A stretch of 64,000 bases of DNA, taken from positions 1,364,001 through 1,428,000 of the forward strand of contig JAPFFF010000018.1 in the NCBI GenBank assembly GCA_039105265.1, read 5' to 3'. The translations under genes and the position numbers were made by a program. Position 1 is the first letter of the stretch; every line of letters starts with the position of its first letter. Under the pieces are notes generated by a model. The model saw nothing but the letters and a program-made list of their open reading frames with translations. It was not told where the DNA came from and did no database searches. Source of the DNA: Tritrichomonas musculus (taxonomy: Eukaryota > Parabasalia > Tritrichomonadida > Tritrichomonadidae). This document shows, one piece after another, positions 19,843 through 28,756 of this stretch.

Positions 19843-20817
19843 TCATACAATGTTGCATGGAATGTCACATGGAATCAAATCACTGCATTTCCATTCTGAA
19901 CAAATTTCAATTTTACCAGGTTTCTTGACCAATGGGTCTATTCCAAATCTAACTAAAAGTATATCTTTATAATTTCGGCATTTTGAGAATGATGGATAAT
20001 AGCCTTTCCCTAATTTGATGACATCAGGTCTATGGCCATCAATATAATATATTGTTACTTTCGAATCTTCGTGATCATATGAGGCAACACCATAAAATAT
20101 CATTGATCTCTTGTAACAATGGGCATTTAATTCTGGCTCTGTAAACAATCCTGTATGACCACTAGTGAGCATCAAATGAGGATTATCTAGCTCAATACCT
20201 TGATTCAAACATATTTGCTTAAAGTAATTGTGAACACTTTCAAGATAAGCTGAGTTATCTAAACTTGCAATCGTAGTTGATCTTTTCTTATATTTTTCCA
20301 TTTCATTTTTATGCATTGCATTCTGGTGATTTGTATATGCTTGAAGATTTTGAGGATAGTTGTTGTTAGCAGTTTGGGCCAATTGGAATTGACGATTATT
20401 TTGATTATCTTTCAGAATATCTTCATCATGTTTAGCATTGGCTTGAATATGTGCTAATGCAACTACTTTATTGTTATCACTATTATGTTCAATAACTTGT
20501 AATGCATTCTGATTTGGCTCTGTTAATGTAGCTTGTAATTGATTTCCATTCTGACTCATTGTTTTGGTATTAACCATATTTTTATTGAAATCCATTGAAG
20601 GATCATAAAATTCATCTAAATTGAAATAATTATTGTTATTGTTATTGTTTGATGGTTGGGAGTTGTTGTTAGATGGGAATTTGAACCCATTATTGTTTGA
20701 TGATTGGAAGCTGTATGGATTATTGTTTGTTCCAGATGAATTATTGTTTGTTCCAGATGGATTTCGTCTGTTTGAACCTGTACCTGGTGGATGTCTTCCT
20801 CCAAATAAACCACTCAT
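19843..20817 (-). CDS. Polinton protein with Asn-rich N-terminus and conserved C-terminal domain, unknown
   Basis: In the 324-aa product, residues 1-65 are Asn/Ser/Gly-rich low complexity (starting MSGLFGGRHPPGTG), 70-180 are polar and helical, and 185-324 look like a folded domain with several Cys and His (SGHTGLFTEPELNAHCYKR; KIEICSEWKCSDLIPCDIPC). I considered the missing maturation protease for this gene but could not see its His-Asp/Glu-Cys order convincingly. It is divergent from the fibre gene, with 60 bp between the start codons. Confidence 0.6.
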   Translation of the reverse strand: MSGLFGGRHPPGTGSNRRNPSGTNNNSSGTNNNPYSFQSSNNNGFKFPSNNNSQPSNNNNNNNYFNLDEFYDPSMDFNKNMVNTKTMSQNGNQLQATLTEPNQNALQVIEHNSDNNKVVALAHIQANAKHDEDILKDNQNNRQFQLAQTANNNYPQNLQAYTNHQNAMHKNEMEKYKKRSTTIASLDNSAYLESVHNYFKQICLNQGIELDNPHLMLTSGHTGLFTEPELNAHCYKRSMIFYGVASYDHEDSKVTIYYIDGHRPDVIKLGKGYYPSFSKCRNYKDILLVRFGIDPLVKKPGKIEICSEWKCSDLIPCDIPCNIV

Positions 20818-20877
20818 TTTGGATTAACATTAAATTAATTGAGATGTATAGTGCAAAATAGTTTAACATTAAGATAA

Positions 20878-23800
20878 ATGACTGCAATATTAACCAAACA
20901 AAATGCATTAGATGGAGCCTTGATAGGAGGTTCTGGCAAAGGTGGTGATGGAATATTTGATTCAATTCATGTTAAAGGTGATGCAACAATCGATGGTAGT
21001 TGTAAAATATTCATTGGTGAAGAATATGGTGAACCTCAAAGTGTCAAAGAATGTTTCGAAACATTTGGGAAAGCATTGACAGATATAACTAACGACATTC
21101 AATCACATCGAACTGTTATCGATACACATGGGACCAAACTTGCTGATCATGAAGATAGAATTTCAACTTTAGAGAATGCTCCTCCATCTGCTATTGAAAG
21201 TGTAATGACTTATGAAGAAGGTTGTGATGAATTCATTATCGATGCAAATAATATCCATAAATTAAGTGATTCGGATTCTCAGGACGGTTCAACATACAAC
21301 ATTCTTGAGATTGATTACTCTGGATCTGTAAGTGGACAAGTCTTTGAGATCATCTTTCCAAAGAATCTTGAAATTGAGAATGCTTATATTTCATGTGACA
21401 CCCAAAATAGATTCACAAATCCCATTATTGAATACATCACAGATTCACAAAGCGATTCCAAATATCAATTGAAGTACGTCAGCAATGAATCAAAACCTCG
21501 AATATACATGACGAAATCTGCAATCTATGACCCATTTGAACTATATACTGATGGATTCATGAAGATCAAATTCGTTGGGAAAATGCATCAAATTGCAATT
21601 ATTAAAGACTCTCAAAGCGATGGAGGTAACGATACATTAATGAATCTCAAGTGTAATCTCATTGATGCTGACAATTGCTTCAAACTCTATAGATCTCCTT
21701 TACCAGATTTCTATACAATCAAGTCAATCGGGGATTACAATTTGGATACTGCAAATGGTTTATATTATGCTGACTGGGGATATAATCCTGATTCCGATTC
21801 ATTCAATTCACTCATTGAAGGACAGACATTCGAGCTTCATGATAACGTATTTGGGACTCATTACAAGCTTACTAAATCTGGAGGTAAATGGATTGGCACC
21901 AATTATTGCGTTAACATTCCACTGAAGATGCGTAAAGAGAATTCATATGGATCCTTGAATAGAGACATTCCATACATTTCAATCAAGAAGAATGCTGCTA
22001 ACATATTTGCTTTGAAGGGTCTAATCAATTATGAATCCGGGAATCCATTAAAGATGATGCTTGACAAAGGTATGATAACATATAGTTCCAATACTAGAAT
22101 GGGTGATCCAGATGAAACCAATGATGTCTGGCGTGTATGGTTTGGATGCAATGAAGATAAGAGTGGAGACTATTCTGCTACATTAACCCTTGATGGACAT
22201 ACTTATGAATTCATCATTGGATTCAAATATTCATGGAAGCATGAGCATACATATGAGATCAAAACCGACAACTATTTTGAATATATCCCTTACCGTTATG
22301 AATCATTTATTGAAACAGATTCTGATAATTTGAGAGTTTACATGAAGGCATCACCAGAATTCAACATCCCAATTGATGAAAATATTGAATACCCAGGTGG
22401 CAATACATTCGAGTTTCTAGCTTCAACGGGTTACTATTCTGTATCACCTAGACCGGAATCTTGCACAACATTGATGACAAACTTCAATATCCAAACATCT
22501 GGAATAGTCATTGGAGAGAATATTGAATCACATATCTTTGAATTGAATTCGTTAGGGAATGTTGTTGATATAGCTGTTAACGACATATCATCTTTAGAGA
22601 AATATTGTAATCGTTTGCAGAAAGAATTTGATGACATGCAACCTAAATTCAGCTGGTTTGATTACATTGCCGGCAAGTTCGTTAACATTGGATCATCTGT
22701 ATTTACATTTGGGAAAGTCGGTGCTGGAGATCTATTGCAAATCTCTATTGATGGAATTAAAGGTCTTTCTAAACTATCATTTGCCAAAGATGCTGATAAA
22801 GATGATGGAATAGAATTAGAAGATATTGATGAAGTCGTTAGAGACAAATCTGTGAATCAATCAAGAGAAATCATTAAAGAATTGACATATGTCGATACCA
22901 TCATTGAGATCCCAAATGAGAAATATTGTCACAGATATTATACTGATACATTGAAAGGTACATTAGAAGTTGAAACCAAAGTGGACAATGAGGGTGAAGT
23001 AATCAAGTTAAACACATATTCCATCAATGAAGATAAGAGTTTCACATCAAATGAGTCATCAAATGGGTCACTTTATGAAATTACTTTCGAAGATCCATAT
23101 TTAATGATTATCACCATGGGAAGTCATGAACCATTATCAGTTAGAATCAAGTATACAACCAAAGTTGAGAATTCTGAATTAGGTTTAGGTGAAACGTTAA
23201 CGAATAAGCAATTGATGTCTGCAGCTGCTATCAAGAAACTCATTGAAAACCATAAAACAAATTGGTTGAATGAGATCCCAAAAATGCCAGAGAATTTGGT
23301 TAATGAATCTGTATTGAGTACTGCGTTGAACAATTATGCTTTGACAACAGATATGACCCAAGCTATTGATCAAGTGAAGAGTGAAATTCCAGAAATTATT
23401 GAGGGGCAAACAACAATTCAATTCGAAATCGTCAATAATACAATTCCTGATTTGGATTACGACAAATATCATGAACTGATTGAGCAATATGGGTTGGATA
23501 TTGTTTCATCAGACAGTTTCTATACGGCTCATTATGTTCACATAGATTATTCGTTCAATGACGATGATGATAATCAACCCTCTCAGATAATGCGTATCGA
23601 AGGAAGTAATTCTGGTCTTTGGATTTTGTATCACTCCCATGAATTAATAAATCCAGGAACTGGTGAAACACCGGAAATATTATCATGTTCAATTACCAAA
23701 AATATCGAACCAACAGACAAAAATGCTTATTCAGCAAGATATGTGTCGAACACTTATGCATTAAAATCTGATATCCCAGAAATAATTGATAAAACAATTA

Positions 23801-25731
23801 CTTTCAATCAAGAATTAGAATTATATTATGATGAAGGTAATAGTATTAATACTCTTTCGGTTCTTTATACTAATGCAAGTCAATATTTAGAAAACTGGAA
23901 ACAATATGGAATGTTATTTGATGGATATGATAAAACTGATGAAAATATTAAATATCAAGGAATATTCACTATATCAAGTATTAATAATAATGATTATGTT
24001 TTAAATAATGGCGTTCAAAATATAGCATTAACATTAGAAATGAGTTCAAGTTGTGGAGTTGTTTATGATTTTGATAACCAACATAGAATCAATGTAATAA
24101 GTTGCTATATTGCAAATGAAGATTATGATGAAACAAACTTAAACTATGTTGTTAATCTTGCATTTCTCCAAGATAAATATGCTTTGAAAACAGATATTCC
24201 AGAACCAGTTGACTTGACACCTTATGCACTCAAGACTGATATTCCTACTGTTGATCTAGAACCATATGCCACTAAAACTAATAATATCCCATATGAAGTT
24301 GACAGAAAGGATGGTAGTTGTGCTTTTATATTTAGTTTAGCTAAGACTCCTTTGAATTTCCGTGTAAAAATAGTACTAAGGTGGACAAATTCTGCTAACG
24401 AACCAGATTGGGTGGGTATTACTGGGGATGTTATAAATGGTACTCTTCAAAATATAGAAGTCCAAAATGCTACTAGCGGTACCAAGAAAAGGTTTACATT
24501 CCCGGGGCAACAAGGATATACTCAAATTAGGTTAGACACCAGCATTTATTACTGGAAAGATGGTAAAGTCAGATTTTTGAACGTTAATTCCAATTTTTCT
24601 GATGAGACTCTCCTAAATTATGATCCCAACGAAACATACTTTACAGAATATGTGACTTATGGTGGAGATCTAGAACCTTATGCACTCAAAACTGACATTC
24701 CTACTATTGATCTAGAACCTTATGCATTGAAGACAGATATCCCAGAACCAGTTGACTTGACACCATATTATACTAGTGCCCAGGCGGATGAGAAGTTCGT
24801 TGATGAAGATGAATTGGCTTATGAATTAGATAAGTATGAGACCAAGGATGTGGCTGATGGAAAGTATGCTTTGAAGTCGAATGCTGTTACAGAAGAACAA
24901 CTAATAAAAAGATGTGCCATTGATTGCAGTCCAATTGCGGAGGGGTCCTCGGATATATCAATTCGTTATCTAAAACTTGTAGATAAGGTGATTCAACTGG
25001 AATTCATAGTAGGTGAATATGCACTATGTTGTGAAATAAGGGTGTTATTCCGTGATACAGATGGAAATCCCCATAATATAGTAATAGTATTACATCAGAG
25101 GACCGTGTATTTCGACAATTTCAAATTCCCACTATATTATGAAGACACTGTTGATATAACATCAAGTCCACTTACATATAACTTCCCAATAGGTGGATAT
25201 CCCTGGACAACTACTCAGGAATTATTAGATGCTAGACAACTATATTCAAGACAAATCATGTCCCGAGGGTATTTAGCGAAATTTAAGAGTGTAATGTATG
25301 GTACATCCAACACAACCATCACTCACTACTGTCCAATCGAAGCTGGTCAAAACATATCTGATTTCGTTGCAGGAAAGCCTGTATTCATGAGTGGACATGT
25401 ATATAAATATGTTAACGGATCCTTCATTAGTTCCACAGCTAACGATTCAACTGATTGCATTTGTAGTGTAGTAATCAATGGATCCTATAAAGAGTTCGTT
25501 GGAGTGATTACAGAAGTGGATGCTGAAAATGGATGTATCAAATTTGCAACCCATGGAGACATGTTATTCACAGTTGATGATGCAAATCTCTATCAAATTG
25601 GTGACGTAATTCTCTATAACGGAAAGATCTTGGATGCTGAATATGCCATGACTTTACGAATCCAGCAATCAATCGTTGGAAAGGTCACAGCAAAAATAAA
25701 TGAAACGACATTAGCTATCTTCAAATCCTAA
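20878..25731 (+). CDS. Polinton giant tail-fibre-like protein
   Basis: The 1617-aa product resembles a phage tail fibre in design. An N-terminal Gly-rich segment (GGSGKGGDGIFDSIHVKGDA) is followed by a heptad coiled coil near residues 70-105 and long beta-rich domains. From about 960 to 1350 the short linker (Y)ALK(T/S)DIP recurs at least five times, partly as ALKTDIPEPVDLTPYALKTD, separating different domains of roughly 130-170 aa. The C-terminal domain (about 1450-1617) is beta-rich and Gly-rich. Such proteins bind cell surfaces; that role is inferred here. It is by far the longest non-enzymatic gene of the element. The AT-richer module at about 23780-24170 differs in base use from its neighbours, which suggests domain swapping. 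Confidence 0.75.
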   Translation: MTAILTKQNALDGALIGGSGKGGDGIFDSIHVKGDATIDGSCKIFIGEEYGEPQSVKECFETFGKALTDITNDIQSHRTVIDTHGTKLADHEDRISTLENAPPSAIESVMTYEEGCDEFIIDANNIHKLSDSDSQDGSTYNILEIDYSGSVSGQVFEIIFPKNLEIENAYISCDTQNRFTNPIIEYITDSQSDSKYQLKYVSNESKPRIYMTKSAIYDPFELYTDGFMKIKFVGKMHQIAIIKDSQSDGGNDTLMNLKCNLIDADNCFKLYRSPLPDFYTIKSIGDYNLDTANGLYYADWGYNPDSDSFNSLIEGQTFELHDNVFGTHYKLTKSGGKWIGTNYCVNIPLKMRKENSYGSLNRDIPYISIKKNAANIFALKGLINYESGNPLKMMLDKGMITYSSNTRMGDPDETNDVWRVWFGCNEDKSGDYSATLTLDGHTYEFIIGFKYSWKHEHTYEIKTDNYFEYIPYRYESFIETDSDNLRVYMKASPEFNIPIDENIEYPGGNTFEFLASTGYYSVSPRPESCTTLMTNFNIQTSGIVIGENIESHIFELNSLGNVVDIAVNDISSLEKYCNRLQKEFDDMQPKFSWFDYIAGKFVNIGSSVFTFGKVGAGDLLQISIDGIKGLSKLSFAKDADKDDGIELEDIDEVVRDKSVNQSREIIKELTYVDTIIEIPNEKYCHRYYTDTLKGTLEVETKVDNEGEVIKLNTYSINEDKSFTSNESSNGSLYEITFEDPYLMIITMGSHEPLSVRIKYTTKVENSELGLGETLTNKQLMSAAAIKKLIENHKTNWLNEIPKMPENLVNESVLSTALNNYALTTDMTQAIDQVKSEIPEIIEGQTTIQFEIVNNTIPDLDYDKYHELIEQYGLDIVSSDSFYTAHYVHIDYSFNDDDDNQPSQIMRIEGSNSGLWILYHSHELINPGTGETPEILSCSITKNIEPTDKNAYSARYVSNTYALKSDIPEIIDKTITFNQELELYYDEGNSINTLSVLYTNASQYLENWKQYGMLFDGYDKTDENIKYQGIFTISSINNNDYVLNNGVQNIALTLEMSSSCGVVYDFDNQHRINVISCYIANEDYDETNLNYVVNLAFLQDKYALKTDIPEPVDLTPYALKTDIPTVDLEPYATKTNNIPYEVDRKDGSCAFIFSLAKTPLNFRVKIVLRWTNSANEPDWVGITGDVINGTLQNIEVQNATSGTKKRFTFPGQQGYTQIRLDTSIYYWKDGKVRFLNVNSNFSDETLLNYDPNETYFTEYVTYGGDLEPYALKTDIPTIDLEPYALKTDIPEPVDLTPYYTSAQADEKFVDEDELAYELDKYETKDVADGKYALKSNAVTEEQLIKRCAIDCSPIAEGSSDISIRYLKLVDKVIQLEFIVGEYALCCEIRVLFRDTDGNPHNIVIVLHQRTVYFDNFKFPLYYEDTVDITSSPLTYNFPIGGYPWTTTQELLDARQLYSRQIMSRGYLAKFKSVMYGTSNTTITHYCPIEAGQNISDFVAGKPVFMSGHVYKYVNGSFISSTANDSTDCICSVVINGSYKEFVGVITEVDAENGCIKFATHGDMLFTVDDANLYQIGDVILYNGKILDAEYAMTLRIQQSIVGKVTAKINETTLAIFKS

Positions 25732-25866
25732 AATCAAAAAACCAAAAACCGTTCCCAGGTGGAGATGTAGTGCATTCAAAATCAGTAACGGACCGGTCCT
25801 TGGAGGAAACATATATGTATCTCCACCTGAGAACAGAAGAAGAAGAAAGAATTCCGTATATGACCT

Positions 25867-26047
25867 TTCTTTCACCCTAGCACGACCGGAACGCATTAGC
25901 GAACATCGTCTAGATGTGGAACCATTATAACTCTTCTTTCAACCTAGCACGACCGGAACGCATTAGCGAACATCATCTAGATGTGGAATTATAATGGCTC
26001 TTCTTTCAACCTAGCACGACCGGAACGCATTAGCGAACATCATCTAG
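25867..26047. repeat. 67-bp tandem repeat, three units
   Basis: Units start at 25867, 25934 and 26001, each beginning TTCTTTCA(A/C)CCTAGCACGA and containing CCGGAACGCATTAGCGAACA followed by TCTAG. Units two and three are nearly identical; the third stops after CATCTAG. The exact 67-bp spacing is directly visible. Confidence 0.92.
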
Positions 26048-26102
26048 GGACGAGATCATATACGGAACCTCTCAGAAGAATATGAAGAATTTTACAAATA
26101 AA

Positions 26103-26175
26103 AACGGCCCATAGCAGAATCGAACCAGGTACTCCGGATTACCATGGAAACGCCTTACCACTGAGCCGTGTCTGG
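26103..26175 (-). other. tRNA-like sequence with A- and B-box, probably not a functional tRNA
   Basis: On the minus strand CGGCTCAGTGG matches the polymerase III A-box and GGTTCGATTCT matches the B-box at 10 of 11 positions, 42 bases apart as in a tRNA. The implied T-stem and acceptor stem pair poorly and no clean anticodon arm forms, so I call it a tRNA-like relic or a polymerase III promoter rather than a tRNA gene. Confidence 0.35.
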
Positions 26176-26613
26176 CCAGACATCAACATGAGTCCATATA
26201 GGGATTTATTTTTAAGAGGTTGTCACTTTTTGGCTTGGAGACGCTAACTCAGTAAAGGAAGCAGATAGAGCGGTTTTGACGATAGATTTGGGATATCGTT
26301 TTCGACGGTTATAAGGTCAATTTAATTCACCTTAACCGCCAAGGTCAAATTATTTCACCTTCCCCAGATATGGAAAAATATGGGATTTTGGCATCAATTT
26401 TCAGAAGACCATATCTCAACGAATACTCAATCAATTTCGACGAATCACATATCAAATTAAAGCGCAGATAATGTAGAATCTAAATATCATTTTAGAAGTA
26501 AATTTGATGAACCAGAAGTAGTGCATTTGAGGGTTCATTTTAGGTATCGATTTTGAATGGTAAAGTGGTCCGCGTAAAATCGCGCACTCGCATTTTCGTT
26601 GGTGATTTCGAAT

Positions 26614-27426
26614 TTATTCTTGGAACTCATCAAAATACTTATCAATCAAATCATGTAATTTTGGTAAATGTTCTTTGTATATTAATATAGTGCTTCCATC
26701 AATGTCATATTCTGAGCCCGGAAATGATTGTTTAACTAGTTCTTTGATGTCTTCATTAGGTGTCATTGCTATTGGAAGATTTTCTCGATAGAACCAATTC
26801 TCATCTTTGTTTTTGTAATGTTTAGATACTTGTCTGAAGTTGTTAATGTGTCGTTTGACAAGATGTAAGAGTATCATATCAGGATCATTTGGTTGTTCTT
26901 CTTTCCATATCAAATATTTGTAGCATTTGTCTTTCTTTGCTGGAACCATTCGGGGTCTTTGTTGATTGATTGTTTGTTTTTGTTGATCAATAGTTTGTTC
27001 TTTTTGCATAATAGTTTGTTCTAATTCTTTACGTTCATCTGTTGCAATTTCATCGAGTATTTTAAATATTCTGATTGAATACCGAGGTGATGCCCACATA
27101 GCAACAGCATTAACAAGTAATCGATGAACGTAATATCCTTTGAGACCTGGAGCTAAATTCTTTCGATTTTCATATGTTTTTGCTTCCCTCGGAATTCCGA
27201 GGGTAGACTTTTCTAGCTCAAATTCGCTTAAAAGTTCTTTAGTACTACTGTTCTCAAACCAATGATAAGCTTGTTTGATTGAATCGCAAGCATTGATAAT
27301 AGACTGTATCTGATACATATCATCTTTGATAGAGTGAATGATACGTAGTTGTTTATTGTATTGAATCCATTCATAGTTATCATTGATTGGTTCATAAAAG
27401 AGTTTGTTTGATGTAACTTCTGACAT
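26614..27426 (-). CDS. Polinton KilA-N domain protein
   Basis: The N-terminal half of this 270-aa product fits the KilA-N DNA-binding domain, including the usual ending GYYVHRLLVNAVAMWASPRYS near residues 108-128. A short Gln-rich coiled coil follows (EQTIMQKEQTIDQQKQTINQ, about 150-170). The C-terminal half (YKYLIWKEEQPNDPDMILLH) resembles the DUF3627-like partner domain often joined to KilA-N in large DNA viruses. It is probably a DNA-binding regulator; KilA-N genes spread widely among phages, large viruses and their mobile relatives. The start is the ATG at 27426, and the upstream spacer holds two of the dispersed modules. Confidence 0.8.
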   Translation of the reverse strand: MSEVTSNKLFYEPINDNYEWIQYNKQLRIIHSIKDDMYQIQSIINACDSIKQAYHWFENSSTKELLSEFELEKSTLGIPREAKTYENRKNLAPGLKGYYVHRLLVNAVAMWASPRYSIRIFKILDEIATDERKELEQTIMQKEQTIDQQKQTINQQRPRMVPAKKDKCYKYLIWKEEQPNDPDMILLHLVKRHINNFRQVSKHYKNKDENWFYRENLPIAMTPNEDIKELVKQSFPGSEYDIDGSTILIYKEHLPKLHDLIDKYFDEFQE

Positions 27427-27537
27427 GTTATTTGCTTTGAAGTTAAAAAGTTAAAATTAAATAAAAATAGACTTGTTTAAAATGAACCGAAAATATGCTG
27501 TCAAAATAGGGTGTGCAATTTTGCACGGCCTTCGGGG

Positions 27538-27613
27538 ACCTTCTAAAATAAACCAAATTTGAAGGGTTTTGAGTACATGCTCTAGATCTTCTAAAATGAA
27601 CCAAATTTGAAGG
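27538..27613. repeat. Two copies of a dispersed 28-bp module
   Basis: ACCTTCTAAAATAAACCAAA.. (27538-27565) and ATCTTCTAAAATGAACCAAA.. (27586-27613), both ending TTTGAAGG, match 17625-17652. Just upstream lies the perfect palindrome GTGCAATTTTGCAC at about 27512-27525. Confidence 0.8.
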
Positions 27614-27679
27614 AATTCTATGCCCGAACGGATTCGTACATGCAGGAAAAACAGCTCTCGTTTGCATTTAACGTTTGTC

Positions 27680-28372
27680 TCAACATACCATCTTCAACGA
27701 TATACCATACTTGATGAACTGTGAATAGATAACATTGTATGCATATTTAAGGTCTTCAGTCTTCCCACCTTTAGTGACCAATATCTTTGAAACATAGATT
27801 ATCTTACCTGAACTTGCACCACAACCACCACATCCAACGTCTTCATCCAATACCAACTCAACTTTCTCACATCCAGTCAAAATCTTAATCATGTCCATCA
27901 ACAGCTTGCTCTCACAAACTAGATATGAATTAACTTTCAAAGGATTCGATTCATAAGCCTCAATGATCATCTTCAAGAATTGATTCTGCTTACCAAGTTC
28001 ATCTAACTCATTTCCGAGATCTGCAATTCCTTTGTCTTGAACCATATTGGATTGGAAAGGACTGTTTGTTTGAGGTTGAAATGCTAATGGAGATCCCTGT
28101 GTCATCTGAGAATTGATAGTTTGTCCAGCCTCTTGAGAACTCATTTGAGGGTTCGGAATAGTAAAATTTACGTTTTGTGGAGCAAATATTCTTTCAGAAT
28201 TATTGTTTAATGGTTCAACGTTTGGATATAACGGTACCGTTGATGGTCTTCTTTCAGGATGGACATGTTGATTTGTTTGAGGTTTGATGTTAATGTTTAC
28301 ATTAGTCTCTTGCTCTTGTTTGATAGTGTTGTCCGTTTCAGAGCTTAATATTCTCGCCGCACGCAAAGTCAT
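27680..28372 (-). CDS. Polinton protein, unknown, with disordered N-terminus
   Basis: In the 230-aa product, residues 1-115 are polar and Asn/Gln/Pro-rich without obvious fold. From about 120 a helical, then beta-rich domain follows (LGKQNQFLKMIIEAYESNPL; LVLDEDVGCGGCGASSGK). The CGGCG cluster could bind metal, but there are too few Cys for a standard zinc finger. It is co-oriented with and next to the small basic gene at 28413. I do not recognise a family. Confidence 0.55.
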   Translation of the reverse strand: MTLRAARILSSETDNTIKQEQETNVNINIKPQTNQHVHPERRPSTVPLYPNVEPLNNNSERIFAPQNVNFTIPNPQMSSQEAGQTINSQMTQGSPLAFQPQTNSPFQSNMVQDKGIADLGNELDELGKQNQFLKMIIEAYESNPLKVNSYLVCESKLLMDMIKILTGCEKVELVLDEDVGCGGCGASSGKIIYVSKILVTKGGKTEDLKYAYNVIYSQFIKYGISLKMVC

Positions 28373-28412
28373 TTTAAGTCAAAAATAAAATCAATTCGTC
28401 ATATTAATCATT

Positions 28413-28715
28413 TTAAATGTATCTATTGGCAACAGCTCTAGTCAACAGTTTACGTACTTTCATGTTATGTTCATATTTAGCTTTAATGATTTGACGTTTA
28501 CGAAGCTTCTTTTCATCTGTCGGCTCTGGTTGACTCAAGACTCTTCTATAATATTGCAACCTTGAATTGATCAACTTCAACGTATTCGTAGCAAAACTCT
28601 TCCTTTCATGCCTCTTCTTCAAAGGAGGTAAAGTGAATTCATCACCTGATTCATTAACTGATCCATTAACTGATCTATTCATACTATTTAGTATCTGATA
28701 AAAAATTACTTTCAT
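28413..28715 (-). CDS. Polinton small basic protein, unknown
   Basis: The product of up to 100 aa is strongly basic in its second half (KKLRKRQIIKAKYEHNMKVR), which suggests nucleic-acid binding or a core-type virion protein. Two ATGs are possible, 28715 and 28682 (MNRSVNGS). It is divergent from the integrase with 41 bp between the starts. The role is inference from charge only. Confidence 0.5.
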   Translation of the reverse strand: MKVIFYQILNSMNRSVNGSVNESGDEFTLPPLKKRHERKSFATNTLKLINSRLQYYRRVLSQPEPTDEKKLRKRQIIKAKYEHNMKVRKLLTRAVANRYI

Positions 28716-28756
28716 TAAATAATTATCATCTATAGTTTAATTTAATATCATCCTAA

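Larger units (their letters stand above)
25732..26613. other. Repeat-rich Polinton intergenic region
   Basis: An 880-bp stretch with no gene between the ends of two convergent genes (fibre and KilA-N). It holds a 67-bp tandem repeat, a tRNA-like sequence, a 21-bp direct repeat (26313-26333 and 26341-26361, AAGGTCAA..TTCACCTT) and one hairpin module (26567-26608) shared with the spacer at 17552-17593. Confidence 0.7.

Noticed and set aside
25864-26047. CRISPR array
   Set aside because: Three direct tandem 67-bp units without spacers in a eukaryotic element; plain tandem repeat.
26103-26175. A genuine tRNA gene
   Set aside because: A- and B-box are good, but T-stem, acceptor stem and anticodon arm do not pair well enough; kept only as tRNA-like.
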